DNA of 59,110 nucleotides from a virus, in IMG/VR virus record IMGVR_UViG_3300027600_000049, positions 1-59,110 of that record. The stretch is one strand, 5' to 3'. Below the pieces are notes generated by a model. It saw only the letters and a list, made by a program, of their open reading frames with translations, had not been told where the DNA came from and ran no database searches. Position numbers and translations under genes: made by a program. Shown piece by piece: positions 39,654 to 50,100 of the stretch (the first letter of the stretch is position 1; every line of letters begins with the position of its first letter).

Positions 39654-42600
39654 ATGGCAACACCAGAAGAACTAGCCGCCCAAAGCGCAAATTATTTAAA
39701 TACCAACGTGACGCCCAACACGGGCGGTGATCCAAACGTTTATTTTAATGATGTTTCCGGTCAAGCAATGATTGGCGCAGACGGAAACCAGTATTATTTT
39801 GCTTCACGAGATTATGTAAACAGGGGTTTCATATCTCAAATGAATGGGAAAGATTATCAATTTTACAATGCAAGATTTTTAAATAAAGATGTCTTTGACA
39901 AAGCGCAACAATTTACTGCGCCAGATGGAACTCCTGGTTTTGTTTGGAAAGCGCAAGATGCTATTAATTTAAAAATAGCAAATAGTGAAGGTTTACCTAC
40001 ATATGGCGGCTACGACTTATCTAGTGGGCGTCCGCCAATTGTTGGAATTGGATACCCAAACGCCACGGGAAATGAACACTTAAACACTTTGTCATATGTG
40101 TCCATGCCTCAAAAGGTAAGCGATAAGAGGGTAGAGCAAAACTATATCACCAATGACGGGACGGTATCGGGGGCAAATTTCAGCGGACACCGAGGCTACG
40201 AGTATTATGTAAATGGATGGCTTGCGGACAGATTGAGGGCGGGGCTTCCCACTGTCAATGCAATCATGCCAATTGTGTTGGAGGTGATTTCTCCAGGCAT
40301 GGGATTGGGGGCAATTTATGCCACATACTCTGCCTCCACAGCTGCCACTATTCAAGCGTTAACCACCGGGAATATTGAAAAAGGTGTTGTTGATCTTGCA
40401 AAGATATATGCCGCAGGACAGGTTTCGGATCTTGTATCAAAAGGGGTAAGTGCTTATATGCCCGTTGCTGAGTTGGGCAAAGTGGCAACAGCCATTTTAG
40501 GTAACGCAGGAACAAGCGCTATTGTTGCGGGCATATACGGCAAAGATGTCGGCAAAGCTTTCATTGATGGCGGCATTGCAGCTGGTATTGGTTCCGTTGC
40601 CGGGTCAATATCTGGCTTTTCACAGCTTCCCGTACCAATTCAACGAGTCTTTGCCGCCGCAGTCACAACGAGCTTGCAGGGCAAGTCCCAAAAAGAAATG
40701 GATGCCGCCACATTGCAAGCGGCAATCACTGCTGGCCTGGGTGCTATTGCAAACGGCCTGGAAGCAAACTCCAAGATCCAAAAAGAACTTGGCCGGGAGG
40801 CTACGGCTGATGAATTAAATAAGTTTATCTGGTATACAAACAGAGATTCAAACTTTGACGCAAAAGTTTATAACTATATGGGAGAAGTCAAAAAAAACTT
40901 CTCGCTACAGAATGGCTTTGACACATACACCCTGGACGGTGTTGATTACAAGATCTCCGCTACAGAGCTTAACAATTACGCAATAGGCGAAGACTGGAAA
41001 AATTGGACTGAGAAGCAAAACGCTGCAAAGCAGGGCATAACAGACCCATATGAGTATCGTGATGTTTTGGCACGCAACGAAGGGTGGGGCGGCGATGCGC
41101 AAAAGGCTACAGCAAAGTTAAGCGGCTTTGAAACTCCCGGTGAATACGCAACGGCAAGTACATTGGGCCTTGACTCAATGGCTGAGTATCAAGAATTTCA
41201 AAGCAAAGCCGCTCTGTTTAAAGAAATTACTAGAAGAGATGCCACGCCTAATGACATCAAACCGTTTCTTGCAAACATCCCGACAATCGCAGATGCCCAA
41301 GAGGTGTTGCGTGAAGTCACCAATGACAAAAAACCAAAAGATAAAGATAAAAAATACGACTACGATGGCAATGGCTTAGTTGAGTTGGCCGATGCCCTTG
41401 AGATGCTTAAGGCGGAAAAGGGATTATCTAAGGTCACGCCAAACCCAGACACAATTTGGGGGAAATCTGGCTTAACTGATGCTGATTTCAAAACAAAAGT
41501 AACTGACAGCACAGAACAAGAAAAGATTATTTCTTTTCTTAAAGACAGTGGAATGCAATCCAGCCCTGAGTTGGTTGATGCAATTAAGAAAGATTGGTCA
41601 TTTGATCCTAGTAAACCCACTTCTGGTCTATCTGATGCTGTTGCCAAGTCTGATTCTTTGTACACAGATGCCGATGAGGTAAGGGCGCAATTTAAAGCTG
41701 TGTACAACAGGGATCCGAGCGCAGATGATCTTAAGTCATTGCAGAAGTTTGTTGGCCCACGGGATGAGGAATCGACCTTTGCGGCAATAAATGCTCAGTT
41801 AGATCCTTTGGTAACAGATTCCAGCGAGGCCAAAGACTTTTTGAAGGGTGTGCTTGGTAGAGATCCTACTGATGCCGAGGTACAAAAGTTTATTGGCGAA
41901 CGGCCAGAGTCTCAAACTCTTACAGCCCAGAATGCATATGACACGTTGATTGGGTTTATGGATGCAAACGTGCCTATTGGCAGCTATAACAAAGACATTA
42001 CCTCTGTTGACTTTGATGAAGATTTAGTTGCTGGGCCTGCTGGTGCGCCTAAGCCATTGAGAGCAAATCAAATAGTTGTGGATGCTAATGGTTTGCCCAA
42101 GACCATTGGCATTATGGACTTTGCAACCGGGAAGATTGTTCCTGCTCCTCTTTCACTCAATGCAAATGGTGGCTACTACTACATTGCCGATGGAAGAATA
42201 ATAGGTGTTGATGCAACTGTTTTTGAGCGTGAGTTTGCTAAAAGCAATCCATCAAAATATCTTGAGTTGATGAGTCGGATTTACCCGAAAGATGGCGACA
42301 TAAACGTTACCAATGAGGCGCTGCGCCGCCAAGGATTTTCCTATGGGCCAAATAGAGAAATAACTACTATAAATGTAGATGCAAAAGACTTGACGGCTGA
42401 GTTGGCAAGACAGGGAAGGCCCACTAAACCACTTGATATTGTGCGAATATACGGAGGACTTGACGCCGCCGAAACGGCTATGGGTCTTGAGGTATTGAGA
42501 CAAATCCCAGGAATGTCCTCATTCCTTGCTGGTGGGGATTCATATGCCAGAGAGCTTGTAAAAGCTATTAATGATGCAAAGAATGATCCCAATTCAGCCC

Positions 42601-43691
42601 CTGGATCTTCTCAAGTTTTTAAAGACGAACTTCAAAAGATATTTGATAGAAATCCAGGAATTGTTGACAATCCAATTTTTAACGACATAAATGCCATTCT
42701 CAATCCACCTCTTAAGCCCCTAACGCCGGTTACCTTAACTCCTGAACCGCCTATTCCAACTATAAACGTAGGCGGCGATGAGTTTCTAACTGGCTTTGAA
42801 GACTTTGTAATCATATCCTATGACCCTGCAACAAAGAAAGCTGTAATTGCGCATGACGATGGCAAAGAGGAGACGGTAATACTTCCATATGATGTCAATC
42901 CCAATGAAATCATTAAGATGGATTTGGATACCAAAACAATTGAGCCAAAACCTACGCCTACGCCTACGCCTACAGCCGTGCGTCCGCCTGTAGTAATCGT
43001 AGGGCCAACTCCTACGCCTGATCGTCCGACTGAGCCAACGCCTACTCCAACGCCAACTCCTACAACTTCTCCCACAACTTCACCTACAACTGCGCCCACA
43101 GCTACACCTACAACTTCTCCTACGACTTTACCTACAACTACACCGGAGCCAACACCTAGTCCTAGTCCGACTCCAGTTTCGCCAACACCCACGCCTGTTA
43201 CGCCCACCCCTACACCAGCGGAGCCCACTCCAACGCCGGTTACGCCTACGCCTACGCCGACTGAACCAACGCCTACACCCGTAGTAACTCCTACTCCCGT
43301 TGTAACGCCGGAGCCGTCAGCTACCCCTACACCGACTCCTACGCCCACCCCTACACCGACACCCACGCCGACCCCTGCGCCATCGGTAAAAGTACCAACG
43401 CCTAAAACTAGGCAACAAACGGCTGCGGATAAACTGATCGCTGCAATGACGGCTGGATCGCCTGCTGCGATGACTGCGCCAACAACGCCGCCCTTAGTTG
43501 AGGCGTCAAACATACTTGACTTTAGAGATCCCCTAAATGTGGGCTTCTTTAGCCAACCAACGCCCGAGAAAAAAGATACCCAAGATCAACCGAGGGTAGT
43601 TAAAATTGCCCAGGGCGGCTATATGAATGCGCTTTTTCCCCAGGAAGAAGTTACTATGGACGAAATCCTGCGAATCCTAGAAGGAAGATGA
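39654..43691 (+). CDS. Large virion protein with Pro-Thr repeats, 1345 aa
   Basis: Likely a large internal or tail-associated virion protein. The N-terminal about 210 residues are beta-rich. Hydrophobic Ala/Gly helices follow (about 210-360), then EF-hand-like DYDGNGLVELADALEML near 565-581 and repeated domains with NRDPSADDLKSL and GRDPTDAEVQKF (FxxxRDPxxxE). Next comes a Pro/Thr linker (1097-1242), then a conserved end VVKIAQGGYMNALFPQEEVT. Similar giant proteins occur in environmental podoviruses; no enzyme domain recognised. Confidence 0.6.
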   Translation: MATPEELAAQSANYLNTNVTPNTGGDPNVYFNDVSGQAMIGADGNQYYFASRDYVNRGFISQMNGKDYQFYNARFLNKDVFDKAQQFTAPDGTPGFVWKAQDAINLKIANSEGLPTYGGYDLSSGRPPIVGIGYPNATGNEHLNTLSYVSMPQKVSDKRVEQNYITNDGTVSGANFSGHRGYEYYVNGWLADRLRAGLPTVNAIMPIVLEVISPGMGLGAIYATYSASTAATIQALTTGNIEKGVVDLAKIYAAGQVSDLVSKGVSAYMPVAELGKVATAILGNAGTSAIVAGIYGKDVGKAFIDGGIAAGIGSVAGSISGFSQLPVPIQRVFAAAVTTSLQGKSQKEMDAATLQAAITAGLGAIANGLEANSKIQKELGREATADELNKFIWYTNRDSNFDAKVYNYMGEVKKNFSLQNGFDTYTLDGVDYKISATELNNYAIGEDWKNWTEKQNAAKQGITDPYEYRDVLARNEGWGGDAQKATAKLSGFETPGEYATASTLGLDSMAEYQEFQSKAALFKEITRRDATPNDIKPFLANIPTIADAQEVLREVTNDKKPKDKDKKYDYDGNGLVELADALEMLKAEKGLSKVTPNPDTIWGKSGLTDADFKTKVTDSTEQEKIISFLKDSGMQSSPELVDAIKKDWSFDPSKPTSGLSDAVAKSDSLYTDADEVRAQFKAVYNRDPSADDLKSLQKFVGPRDEESTFAAINAQLDPLVTDSSEAKDFLKGVLGRDPTDAEVQKFIGERPESQTLTAQNAYDTLIGFMDANVPIGSYNKDITSVDFDEDLVAGPAGAPKPLRANQIVVDANGLPKTIGIMDFATGKIVPAPLSLNANGGYYYIADGRIIGVDATVFEREFAKSNPSKYLELMSRIYPKDGDINVTNEALRRQGFSYGPNREITTINVDAKDLTAELARQGRPTKPLDIVRIYGGLDAAETAMGLEVLRQIPGMSSFLAGGDSYARELVKAINDAKNDPNSAPGSSQVFKDELQKIFDRNPGIVDNPIFNDINAILNPPLKPLTPVTLTPEPPIPTINVGGDEFLTGFEDFVIISYDPATKKAVIAHDDGKEETVILPYDVNPNEIIKMDLDTKTIEPKPTPTPTPTAVRPPVVIVGPTPTPDRPTEPTPTPTPTPTTSPTTSPTTAPTATPTTSPTTLPTTTPEPTPSPSPTPVSPTPTPVTPTPTPAEPTPTPVTPTPTPTEPTPTPVVTPTPVVTPEPSATPTPTPTPTPTPTPTPTPAPSVKVPTPKTRQQTAADKLIAAMTAGSPAAMTAPTTPPLVEASNILDFRDPLNVGFFSQPTPEKKDTQDQPRVVKIAQGGYMNALFPQEEVTMDEILRILEGR
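42942..43383 (+). repeat. Pro-Thr repeat region in virion gene
   Basis: About 440 bases of near-repetitive CCTACG/CCTACA/CCAACT codon pairs encode PTPTPT-like repeats, a stiff, extended linker. Prone to slippage, so its length probably varies. Its other strand reads GVGVGV and is not a gene. Confidence 0.8.
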
Positions 43692-43692
43692 T

Positions 43693-45615
43693 ATGACTGA
43701 TACAGTTGATGACGGCACTTCAATGGGCGACTTTACCTTCGGTGACGGCACCGCAATGGGCGACTTCAACTTTGATTGGTCTGGTGGTGTAGACACATCA
43801 GCATCAGACAAGGTGACGCAATACCAAAATTACCTGGATTTTTACAACAATCCTGCTAACTTGGATCTTATTAACGAGGCTCAAGCTGTTGTTCAAAATC
43901 CAACAGGCAGGCAAGTTATTGAAGATGCCATCAATACTCTGGGTAATGCTGCCGGGTCGTTCATTAAAAACTACCTGTATGACTCAAAGACAAAGCAGTT
44001 TAACGTAGCCGGTATTGCTACGGCTGCTATGGCCCTTAAGGCTTTGCAGGGAGGCGATAAACCACAGTCAAACTCATATCAGGGCAGTATTCCCAACTAC
44101 ACCGCTGTCAGGAAACAGGTTGAATACAACGATCCCAATCGTGTCCCTGGCTCTGCTGGGCGGAGTTACTTTACTGATACTCAGTATGTAACCCCAGGTG
44201 GTGTAGATGCCGCAAATACTGCTGCCGCCACCCAAGCGCAAGGCATTTTGTCAGGGTACAGACCTGCTCCGTCCCCATCGGTTAATCCATACGCGGGCAA
44301 GTTTAGGATGGCATATGAACCTACACCGACTACCACCCCAACTGGTAACGTTACCACTGATGACGCTTCCGGCGTGGCTGCACTGATGCCAGCACAGTTT
44401 GCCCGTGGTGGCGTAGCTAGGTATTTGCAAGGCCAAACAGACGGAATGGCTGACAAGATCCCGTCTTCTATTGATGGGAAGCAAAAGGCCGCCTTGAGTC
44501 ACGGCGAGTTTGTTATCCCTGCTGATGTTGTCTCTCACCTTGGCAATGGAAACTCTGATGCCGGAGCCAAAAAGCTGTATGAGATGATGTCTCGTGTACG
44601 TAAAGCGCGCACTGGAAACCCCGAACAGGGCAAGAAAATCAACCCTGACAAGTTCATGCCAGGGGGGCAGGTTGGCTTTGCTGCTGGTGGTATAGCCAAG
44701 TTTCAAGGCGGCGGGCCAGCAGGCACGGGTGTGGTAACTCCCACCATAACTTCACAAGGCACATCTACTGCTCAAGGTCTTTCTACCTGGGCTGGGCCAA
44801 TGGTGTCTGACTACCTTGGTAAAGGTATGGCTGTAGCCAATACTCCATATCAGGCGTACAAAGGGCCGCTGACCGCTGGTGCCTCAGACCTTCAACAACA
44901 GCAATTTGCCGGTCTGTCTGATGTGGCTAAGACGGGATATACGCCTACGCAATTTAAAGGCGGTATCTTTGACACAAATGCTGCCCAGGCGTACATGAAT
45001 CCATTTCTTGATGTTGCACTCAATCCGCAATTGGAAGAGTTGCGCCGTCAGGGACAGATTACCAACCGGGCAAATCAAGCTCAAGCTACCAAGATGGGAG
45101 CATTTGGCAGTTCCGGCTCGGCACTATCCAAAACAGAAGGTGAGCGTAACGTCCTGGATAAGATGCAATCGGCTCTGGGCCAGGGATACAGTACAGCCTA
45201 CGATAAGGCTATGGCCCAGTTTAACGCCGACCAAACCCGGCAGGCAACAGCAGACCAGAACACAGAAGCATCACGACAGTACGGTGCTAATTTTGGTCTT
45301 ACCACCCTTGATAAGCTGGGTGCGGCTGGCACGGTTCAGCGTGATATTGAGCAGCAAGGTCTTACGGCGGACAAGAAACAGTTTGAAGAAGAGCGGGAAG
45401 ATCCGGCGCAAAAAGTTCAGTTCCAGAAAAACTTGCTTGCTGGTTTGCCTATTACAACGACTGAATCAACAAATATGCAGGGCGAGATTGCAAAGATTAG
45501 CGATCAGATTGCCGGTCTGACTTCGCTGTATCGATCTTTGCAAGGTCTGGGTCAGGCTTCACCAACACCCACCCCCACTCCAACGACAGTTGCTACACCC
45601 ACTCCAACCCGTTAA
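43693..45615 (+). CDS. Putative internal virion protein, 640 aa
   Basis: The central conserved block ARGGVARYLQGQTDGMADKI, then KAALSHGEFVIPADVVSHLG, DAGAKKLYEMM, is widespread in podovirus-like aquatic phages. An Ala/Gln-rich helix and a PTPTPT end follow. Probably ejected or internal. A dyad copy sits at 44343, read GNVTT. Confidence 0.65.
   Translation: MTDTVDDGTSMGDFTFGDGTAMGDFNFDWSGGVDTSASDKVTQYQNYLDFYNNPANLDLINEAQAVVQNPTGRQVIEDAINTLGNAAGSFIKNYLYDSKTKQFNVAGIATAAMALKALQGGDKPQSNSYQGSIPNYTAVRKQVEYNDPNRVPGSAGRSYFTDTQYVTPGGVDAANTAAATQAQGILSGYRPAPSPSVNPYAGKFRMAYEPTPTTTPTGNVTTDDASGVAALMPAQFARGGVARYLQGQTDGMADKIPSSIDGKQKAALSHGEFVIPADVVSHLGNGNSDAGAKKLYEMMSRVRKARTGNPEQGKKINPDKFMPGGQVGFAAGGIAKFQGGGPAGTGVVTPTITSQGTSTAQGLSTWAGPMVSDYLGKGMAVANTPYQAYKGPLTAGASDLQQQQFAGLSDVAKTGYTPTQFKGGIFDTNAAQAYMNPFLDVALNPQLEELRRQGQITNRANQAQATKMGAFGSSGSALSKTEGERNVLDKMQSALGQGYSTAYDKAMAQFNADQTRQATADQNTEASRQYGANFGLTTLDKLGAAGTVQRDIEQQGLTADKKQFEEEREDPAQKVQFQKNLLAGLPITTTESTNMQGEIAKISDQIAGLTSLYRSLQGLGQASPTPTPTPTTVATPTPTR
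44343..44356. repeat. Window-wide dyad, exact copy (TGGTAACGTTACCA)
   Basis: Perfect 14-base palindrome within the virion gene, in a low-complexity Thr/Pro stretch (PTPTGNVTTDD). Confidence 0.75.
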
Positions 45616-45632
45616 GTTTCTAAGGGAAAGAT

Positions 45633-47147
45633 ATGAATCTCGTACAAATCAATGAGCATTTAAAAGACGTTCCCATTCAGAAGCTGATGGAGTATGCCAA
45701 CGGCAAAGATCCAATGGTTCCTGCTTATATGGCTACGGGTGAGATGCAACGCAGGGAGGTCATGCAGCAAAGAATGGCCGCAAGCCAACAAGCTGCACAA
45801 GGCAAACAGCCCACTGTTAAAGAGCAAGTTGAGCAGAAGGCTGGACTGATGGCCCTTCAGGCTAAGCAGCAGGAAATGGCTCAGCAACAGCAAGCTCAGC
45901 AGCCTCCGCAGCAGCCCATGCCCGTGCCTCCCGGCATACCCCAGCCTCCCATGCAGGAAGAAGAACAACCTCAGTTTGAGGCCGCAAGTGGTGGTATTGC
46001 CCGTCTACCAGTGCGAGATGATATGTTTCGGTTTGGCAGCGGTGGAATCATTGCCTTTGCTGGGGGCAATCAAGTGCCGGTGGTTGAAGAAACAGAAGAG
46101 GAAAAACGGCGCAAAGCACAATTCGATGAATCTTATGAACATCGGTATGAATTGCCTACGCAAAAGCCAGAACCTGCTGCCGAGAAGCCGCTGAATCTGC
46201 AAGAGATCCTTTCCGATCCATCGGCTAGAAAAGCTGCAATGTCGGTGCTGACTCCTCAACAGTTATCTCAAATCAATGCAGAACGATTGCAAGCCCGTGA
46301 ATTGGCTGGTGTGAAGGGTGAGTACGGAGAAGAGCAGCGGAGACGTTTAGCCCAAGAGGAAGAGCAATACAAAGCAATGCTCAAGGATCGTGAATTTAAC
46401 AGGGCGCTTGCTGTGTTAAGTGGCATGGGTCGTGGCGGTCTGGGTGGTGCAGCCCCTGCTTATTTGCAGTCACAAGCGGCTGAGCAATCTGCGGACATTG
46501 CGCAGAAGCGCCGTATGAATGAGTTGTATGGTGGCCTTGACAAAGCGCAGCGTGAAGAGGCAATGGGTGCTGCTACCGGCATGACAACTGAGCAAGCTCG
46601 GCAAAGGAATTTGGCTGGTACTGTTGGCGGTACGATGTACTCCGCACAAACGCAAGGTCTTGCCGCCTTGGAGGCTGAAGATCGCAGAACAAAGAGCGAG
46701 GCTGAACGTCAAAGACTTTTGCTTGCATCTAACGAGAGAATTGCGCAGCTAAGCAAAGACACGCAAGAAAGAATTGCGCGTCTTGATCGTGATTTACGCG
46801 CAAGGCTGCACAGCACACCATCGGCAACGCTTGAGTCAGAGATGATTGGTTCTTATATGACAGAAGGCTTAAGCAGGACTGAAGCTTACGAAAGAATTCA
46901 GGCTCTTAGGGGCGGATCTAGAGGTGCTTTAACGCAAGATCAAGCTGTTGACAATGTGCAAAAGTTCCTTGAAAGCCCGCTTGGTATGCAGCAAATGACG
47001 CAGGAGAAAAAGAAAGCAGAGCAAGCCGGTGTTCCCTTTGATGCCAAAGCCTTCAGAGATAAATTGATTCAAGAGGAAATGGGTAAATCTAGCCGTCCAG
47101 GCGGTGCTGCTGGTAAAGTAGACACATCCAATCCCTTGCTGAAGTAA
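45633..47147 (+). CDS. Putative internal virion protein, Gln-rich, 504 aa
   Basis: MNLVQINEHLKDVPIQKLMEYAN, then a Gln/Pro-rich region (QQQQAQQPPQQPMPVPPG), Gly-rich GGIARLPVR, and long helices to the end. The block order (helical, Q-rich, SGGIA, helical) is typical of internal virion proteins in environmental podoviruses. GGGAAAG precedes the ATG. Confidence 0.65.
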   Translation: MNLVQINEHLKDVPIQKLMEYANGKDPMVPAYMATGEMQRREVMQQRMAASQQAAQGKQPTVKEQVEQKAGLMALQAKQQEMAQQQQAQQPPQQPMPVPPGIPQPPMQEEEQPQFEAASGGIARLPVRDDMFRFGSGGIIAFAGGNQVPVVEETEEEKRRKAQFDESYEHRYELPTQKPEPAAEKPLNLQEILSDPSARKAAMSVLTPQQLSQINAERLQARELAGVKGEYGEEQRRRLAQEEEQYKAMLKDREFNRALAVLSGMGRGGLGGAAPAYLQSQAAEQSADIAQKRRMNELYGGLDKAQREEAMGAATGMTTEQARQRNLAGTVGGTMYSAQTQGLAALEAEDRRTKSEAERQRLLLASNERIAQLSKDTQERIARLDRDLRARLHSTPSATLESEMIGSYMTEGLSRTEAYERIQALRGGSRGALTQDQAVDNVQKFLESPLGMQQMTQEKKKAEQAGVPFDAKAFRDKLIQEEMGKSSRPGGAAGKVDTSNPLLK

Positions 47148-47150
47148 GCC

Positions 47151-50100
47151 ATGCCCACTTTACAAGAAGTCCTTGCTGACCCAAACTATGTAAATGCAAA
47201 CTTTGCTACCAAGCAAGCCATTTTCAATAAGTATGCGTCACAGGACACCAACTACTCCCAGGCCAATGATGCAACCCGCTTTGCCATCCGGCAAAAGTAT
47301 GGGGTAGAAACACCCGTAGCCCAGGAAACGCCTACGGCCAAACCTATTCCTCAAAGGACATACGGCGAAGCTGCCAAGGACGTAGGCGGCAAGTTTGTTT
47401 CTGGCATTGGGTCGTTGGTACAGTTACCGGGCCAGTTGTATGGCTTGGCTACTGGAGACTTCTCTAAAACTGGTCTGTTAGGGGCCGGTGAGGACATTAA
47501 GAAGTACGGAGAAGAGATGCTGTCTCCGGCGCTTAAGGCTAAAGAAGAAGCCAGGGCGCAGAAAGTACAAGAAGCTGAGAAGACTGGGCAGATTGCTGCT
47601 GGTGCTACAGCGTTTGGTGAGACTATCAAAGACCCAGCCTTGCTCGTTGGGTTCTTGGTGGAACAAATTCCACAGATTATCCCTGCCTTATTAACAGGTG
47701 GCGGTACTGCTGCACTTACTGCAGCCGGTATTACTGCACGGGAGGCCGCTGCATTGGTGGCAAGTGGCGCTGCCAAAGAGGCGGCTCAGACTGCGGCTAA
47801 GCAGATCGCTGCCAAGAAGGCTGGTGAGCTTGGTGTTAAGGCTGCTGTTGGTACCGGTGCTGTGCAGCAAGGCGCTGATATAGGTGCCGGTGCATATGAA
47901 AACATCTACAAAGAAGCGATAGCTCAGGGTATGTCTGAGCCTGAAGCTGCTCAGAAAGCTTTGGGATTAGCGCGGGCTGCTGGTGCATCTGGTGCTTTGA
48001 TCTCACTGTTGGCCCAGAGACTTCCCGGCGCACGCACCTTGGAAGAAGCATTTGCTGGCGTACCTGGGAAAACTGGTCGCATTCTGGGTGCTGGTAAGGG
48101 TGCTTTGGGTGAGTCCGTAAGCGAGATGGCTGAAGAGGGTGGCGGTAAATTCACCCAGAATTTAGCTATGCGTGAGGTCAATCCTGAGCAGGATCTGCTT
48201 GCTGGTGTTGGTCAAGCTGCTGGTATGGCTGCTATTGGTGGCGGTGGCATGGGTGCCATTGCTGGTGCAGCACGGCGTCCCGGCACCAAGGTGGAAACGT
48301 TACCACCCGTTACGGGAACGGGGAACCCTCCTACAGACAGTCCAGTTGTAGGCACAACCACGGTAAATGTTGGCGGCAAAGATAGCGTAAAAGTTAATAA
48401 AGCGGATGGAAGTAGCGATATTGATGGCGTCCAAGTCACGCCGCCCACAGAAACGGCACCGGGCGAACCTGCTGCCGTGGAAACGTTACCACCTGCCGAT
48501 CAAGGTGTACCCCCTCCAGCCGAGATCCCTGGTGCGCCTACCGGTGTGGAAACGTTACCACCTGCGGAAGCACCTCCTGCCGCTACACCTCCTGCGCCGG
48601 AGGCTGTTGCGCCTATGGAGCCAGAAGCGCCTGAGTTTGTTCCCATTGAAACTGAGCAAACCAAGCCCAGGGGCGTGGCAAAGGTTGAATTTACCCCTGA
48701 AGAAAAGCAAGAAATAAAAGAGGTGGAAGCCTCGCTGGTTCAGATTAACAAAGAAATAAGAGAAGCTCAGGCTGAAAATGGAAGCCTGTTTAGTATGCTC
48801 AAAGGGAAGCTGGTAGAGCGGCCCGGTGCATTTTCACTTTCCGACATTGACAAAAACAAAAAGAGTTTAAAGCAGCTGTATAGCGCAAGTGGGCAGGGTG
48901 TTCTATTAGAGGACATGGTGGCCGATGGCGAATTGGATGCGTTTTTGCCGGGTGAAAATCGTGCAGTTATTAACGGGGAACAAAATGAAAACTTTGATGC
49001 CCAAGCGGCAATAGAGCATATTGCCGAAAAACTGCGAAACGGCGATTACAGAACCGAATATGCTGCCGCAAAGCTGAAGACTGCTCAAAATCAAAAAGCA
49101 GAGATACAGGCGCAGCTTGAAAAATTGAAATCTGTTCCAAGCACAAACTTAGAACTTAGTGAGATCGCTGAGCAGCCAAAAGGTGAGGCCACAGAAGTAA
49201 GCTTAAAAGATCTTGAGGATGAAGCTCTTTCTGCTGGCGTAGATGTTGATCGCTTGAGAGAAGAATTAAGCGACAGTATGCCCAGTGCATCTATTGAAGA
49301 ATTTAAGGGTGCATATCGCAATGCTTTGTTTGCTGCGACAAGCGGTTCGCAGTCATACACCATTGATAACAGCGAATACACCATAGACGAAATTGCAACA
49401 TACATCAGCGAAGGATTTACCGAAGATGAAATCAACGAACTTATCGCCCAAGCCGAGGCCGACCAAGCAGCAATTGCAAAAGCTGCTCCAATCGCTAAGC
49501 CCAGAACAAAGGGTGGCGGTACTAAAAAAATCCCTCCAGAAGAAAAGCCAACAGTAGGCGCAGGTCTTCCCGCAGACTTGCCAGAGCCAAAAGACTTTAT
49601 AGCAAAGAAATCCTTAGAACAGATTGCCAAAGAAATAAATGGCATGACCGCCACCCAGCTTGCGCAGTGGGCTATTGATAATGCTCCCAACAGTGCAGCC
49701 AAAGCAATTGCTGAAAAAGTTTTTGCGCGGGTTAAAGAGTTGGATGAAAGAGGATTCTTTAAAAAACCTGTAAATGTAATGAACAGGGACGATCTTAAAT
49801 TCAGAGGAAAATTTAGCTACAACATTGGAAAAGACTACCGTTTCGGATATTTCACATTTGCCGGTTTAAAGAATGGCAAAGAACATAGAGGTACAGGCAC
49901 AAGATATATAACCATATTGCATGAGCTGTTGCATTCGGTTACTTCCGCAACATTAGACCCATCATTCTTGGGTAAAAAAAGCAAAGAAGCTAATGATTTG
50001 CAAGTTGTTCTTGATAAAGTCAAGAAACAAATGAAGGCAGATCAAGCTGCTGGTAGAATACATCCCATTCTTGATCGCATCAAGGTTAACAAAACCAATA

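Noticed and set aside
42950-43385. Short regular repeats that could be mistaken for a CRISPR array
   Set aside because: The units are codon pairs of a coding Pro-Thr linker, with no constant repeat of 25-40 bases and no spacers.
42818-43513. Long minus-strand frame coding GVGVGV repeats
   Set aside because: It is the complement of the Pro-Thr tract in the virion gene; composition alone keeps it open, and it has no ribosome site or operon.
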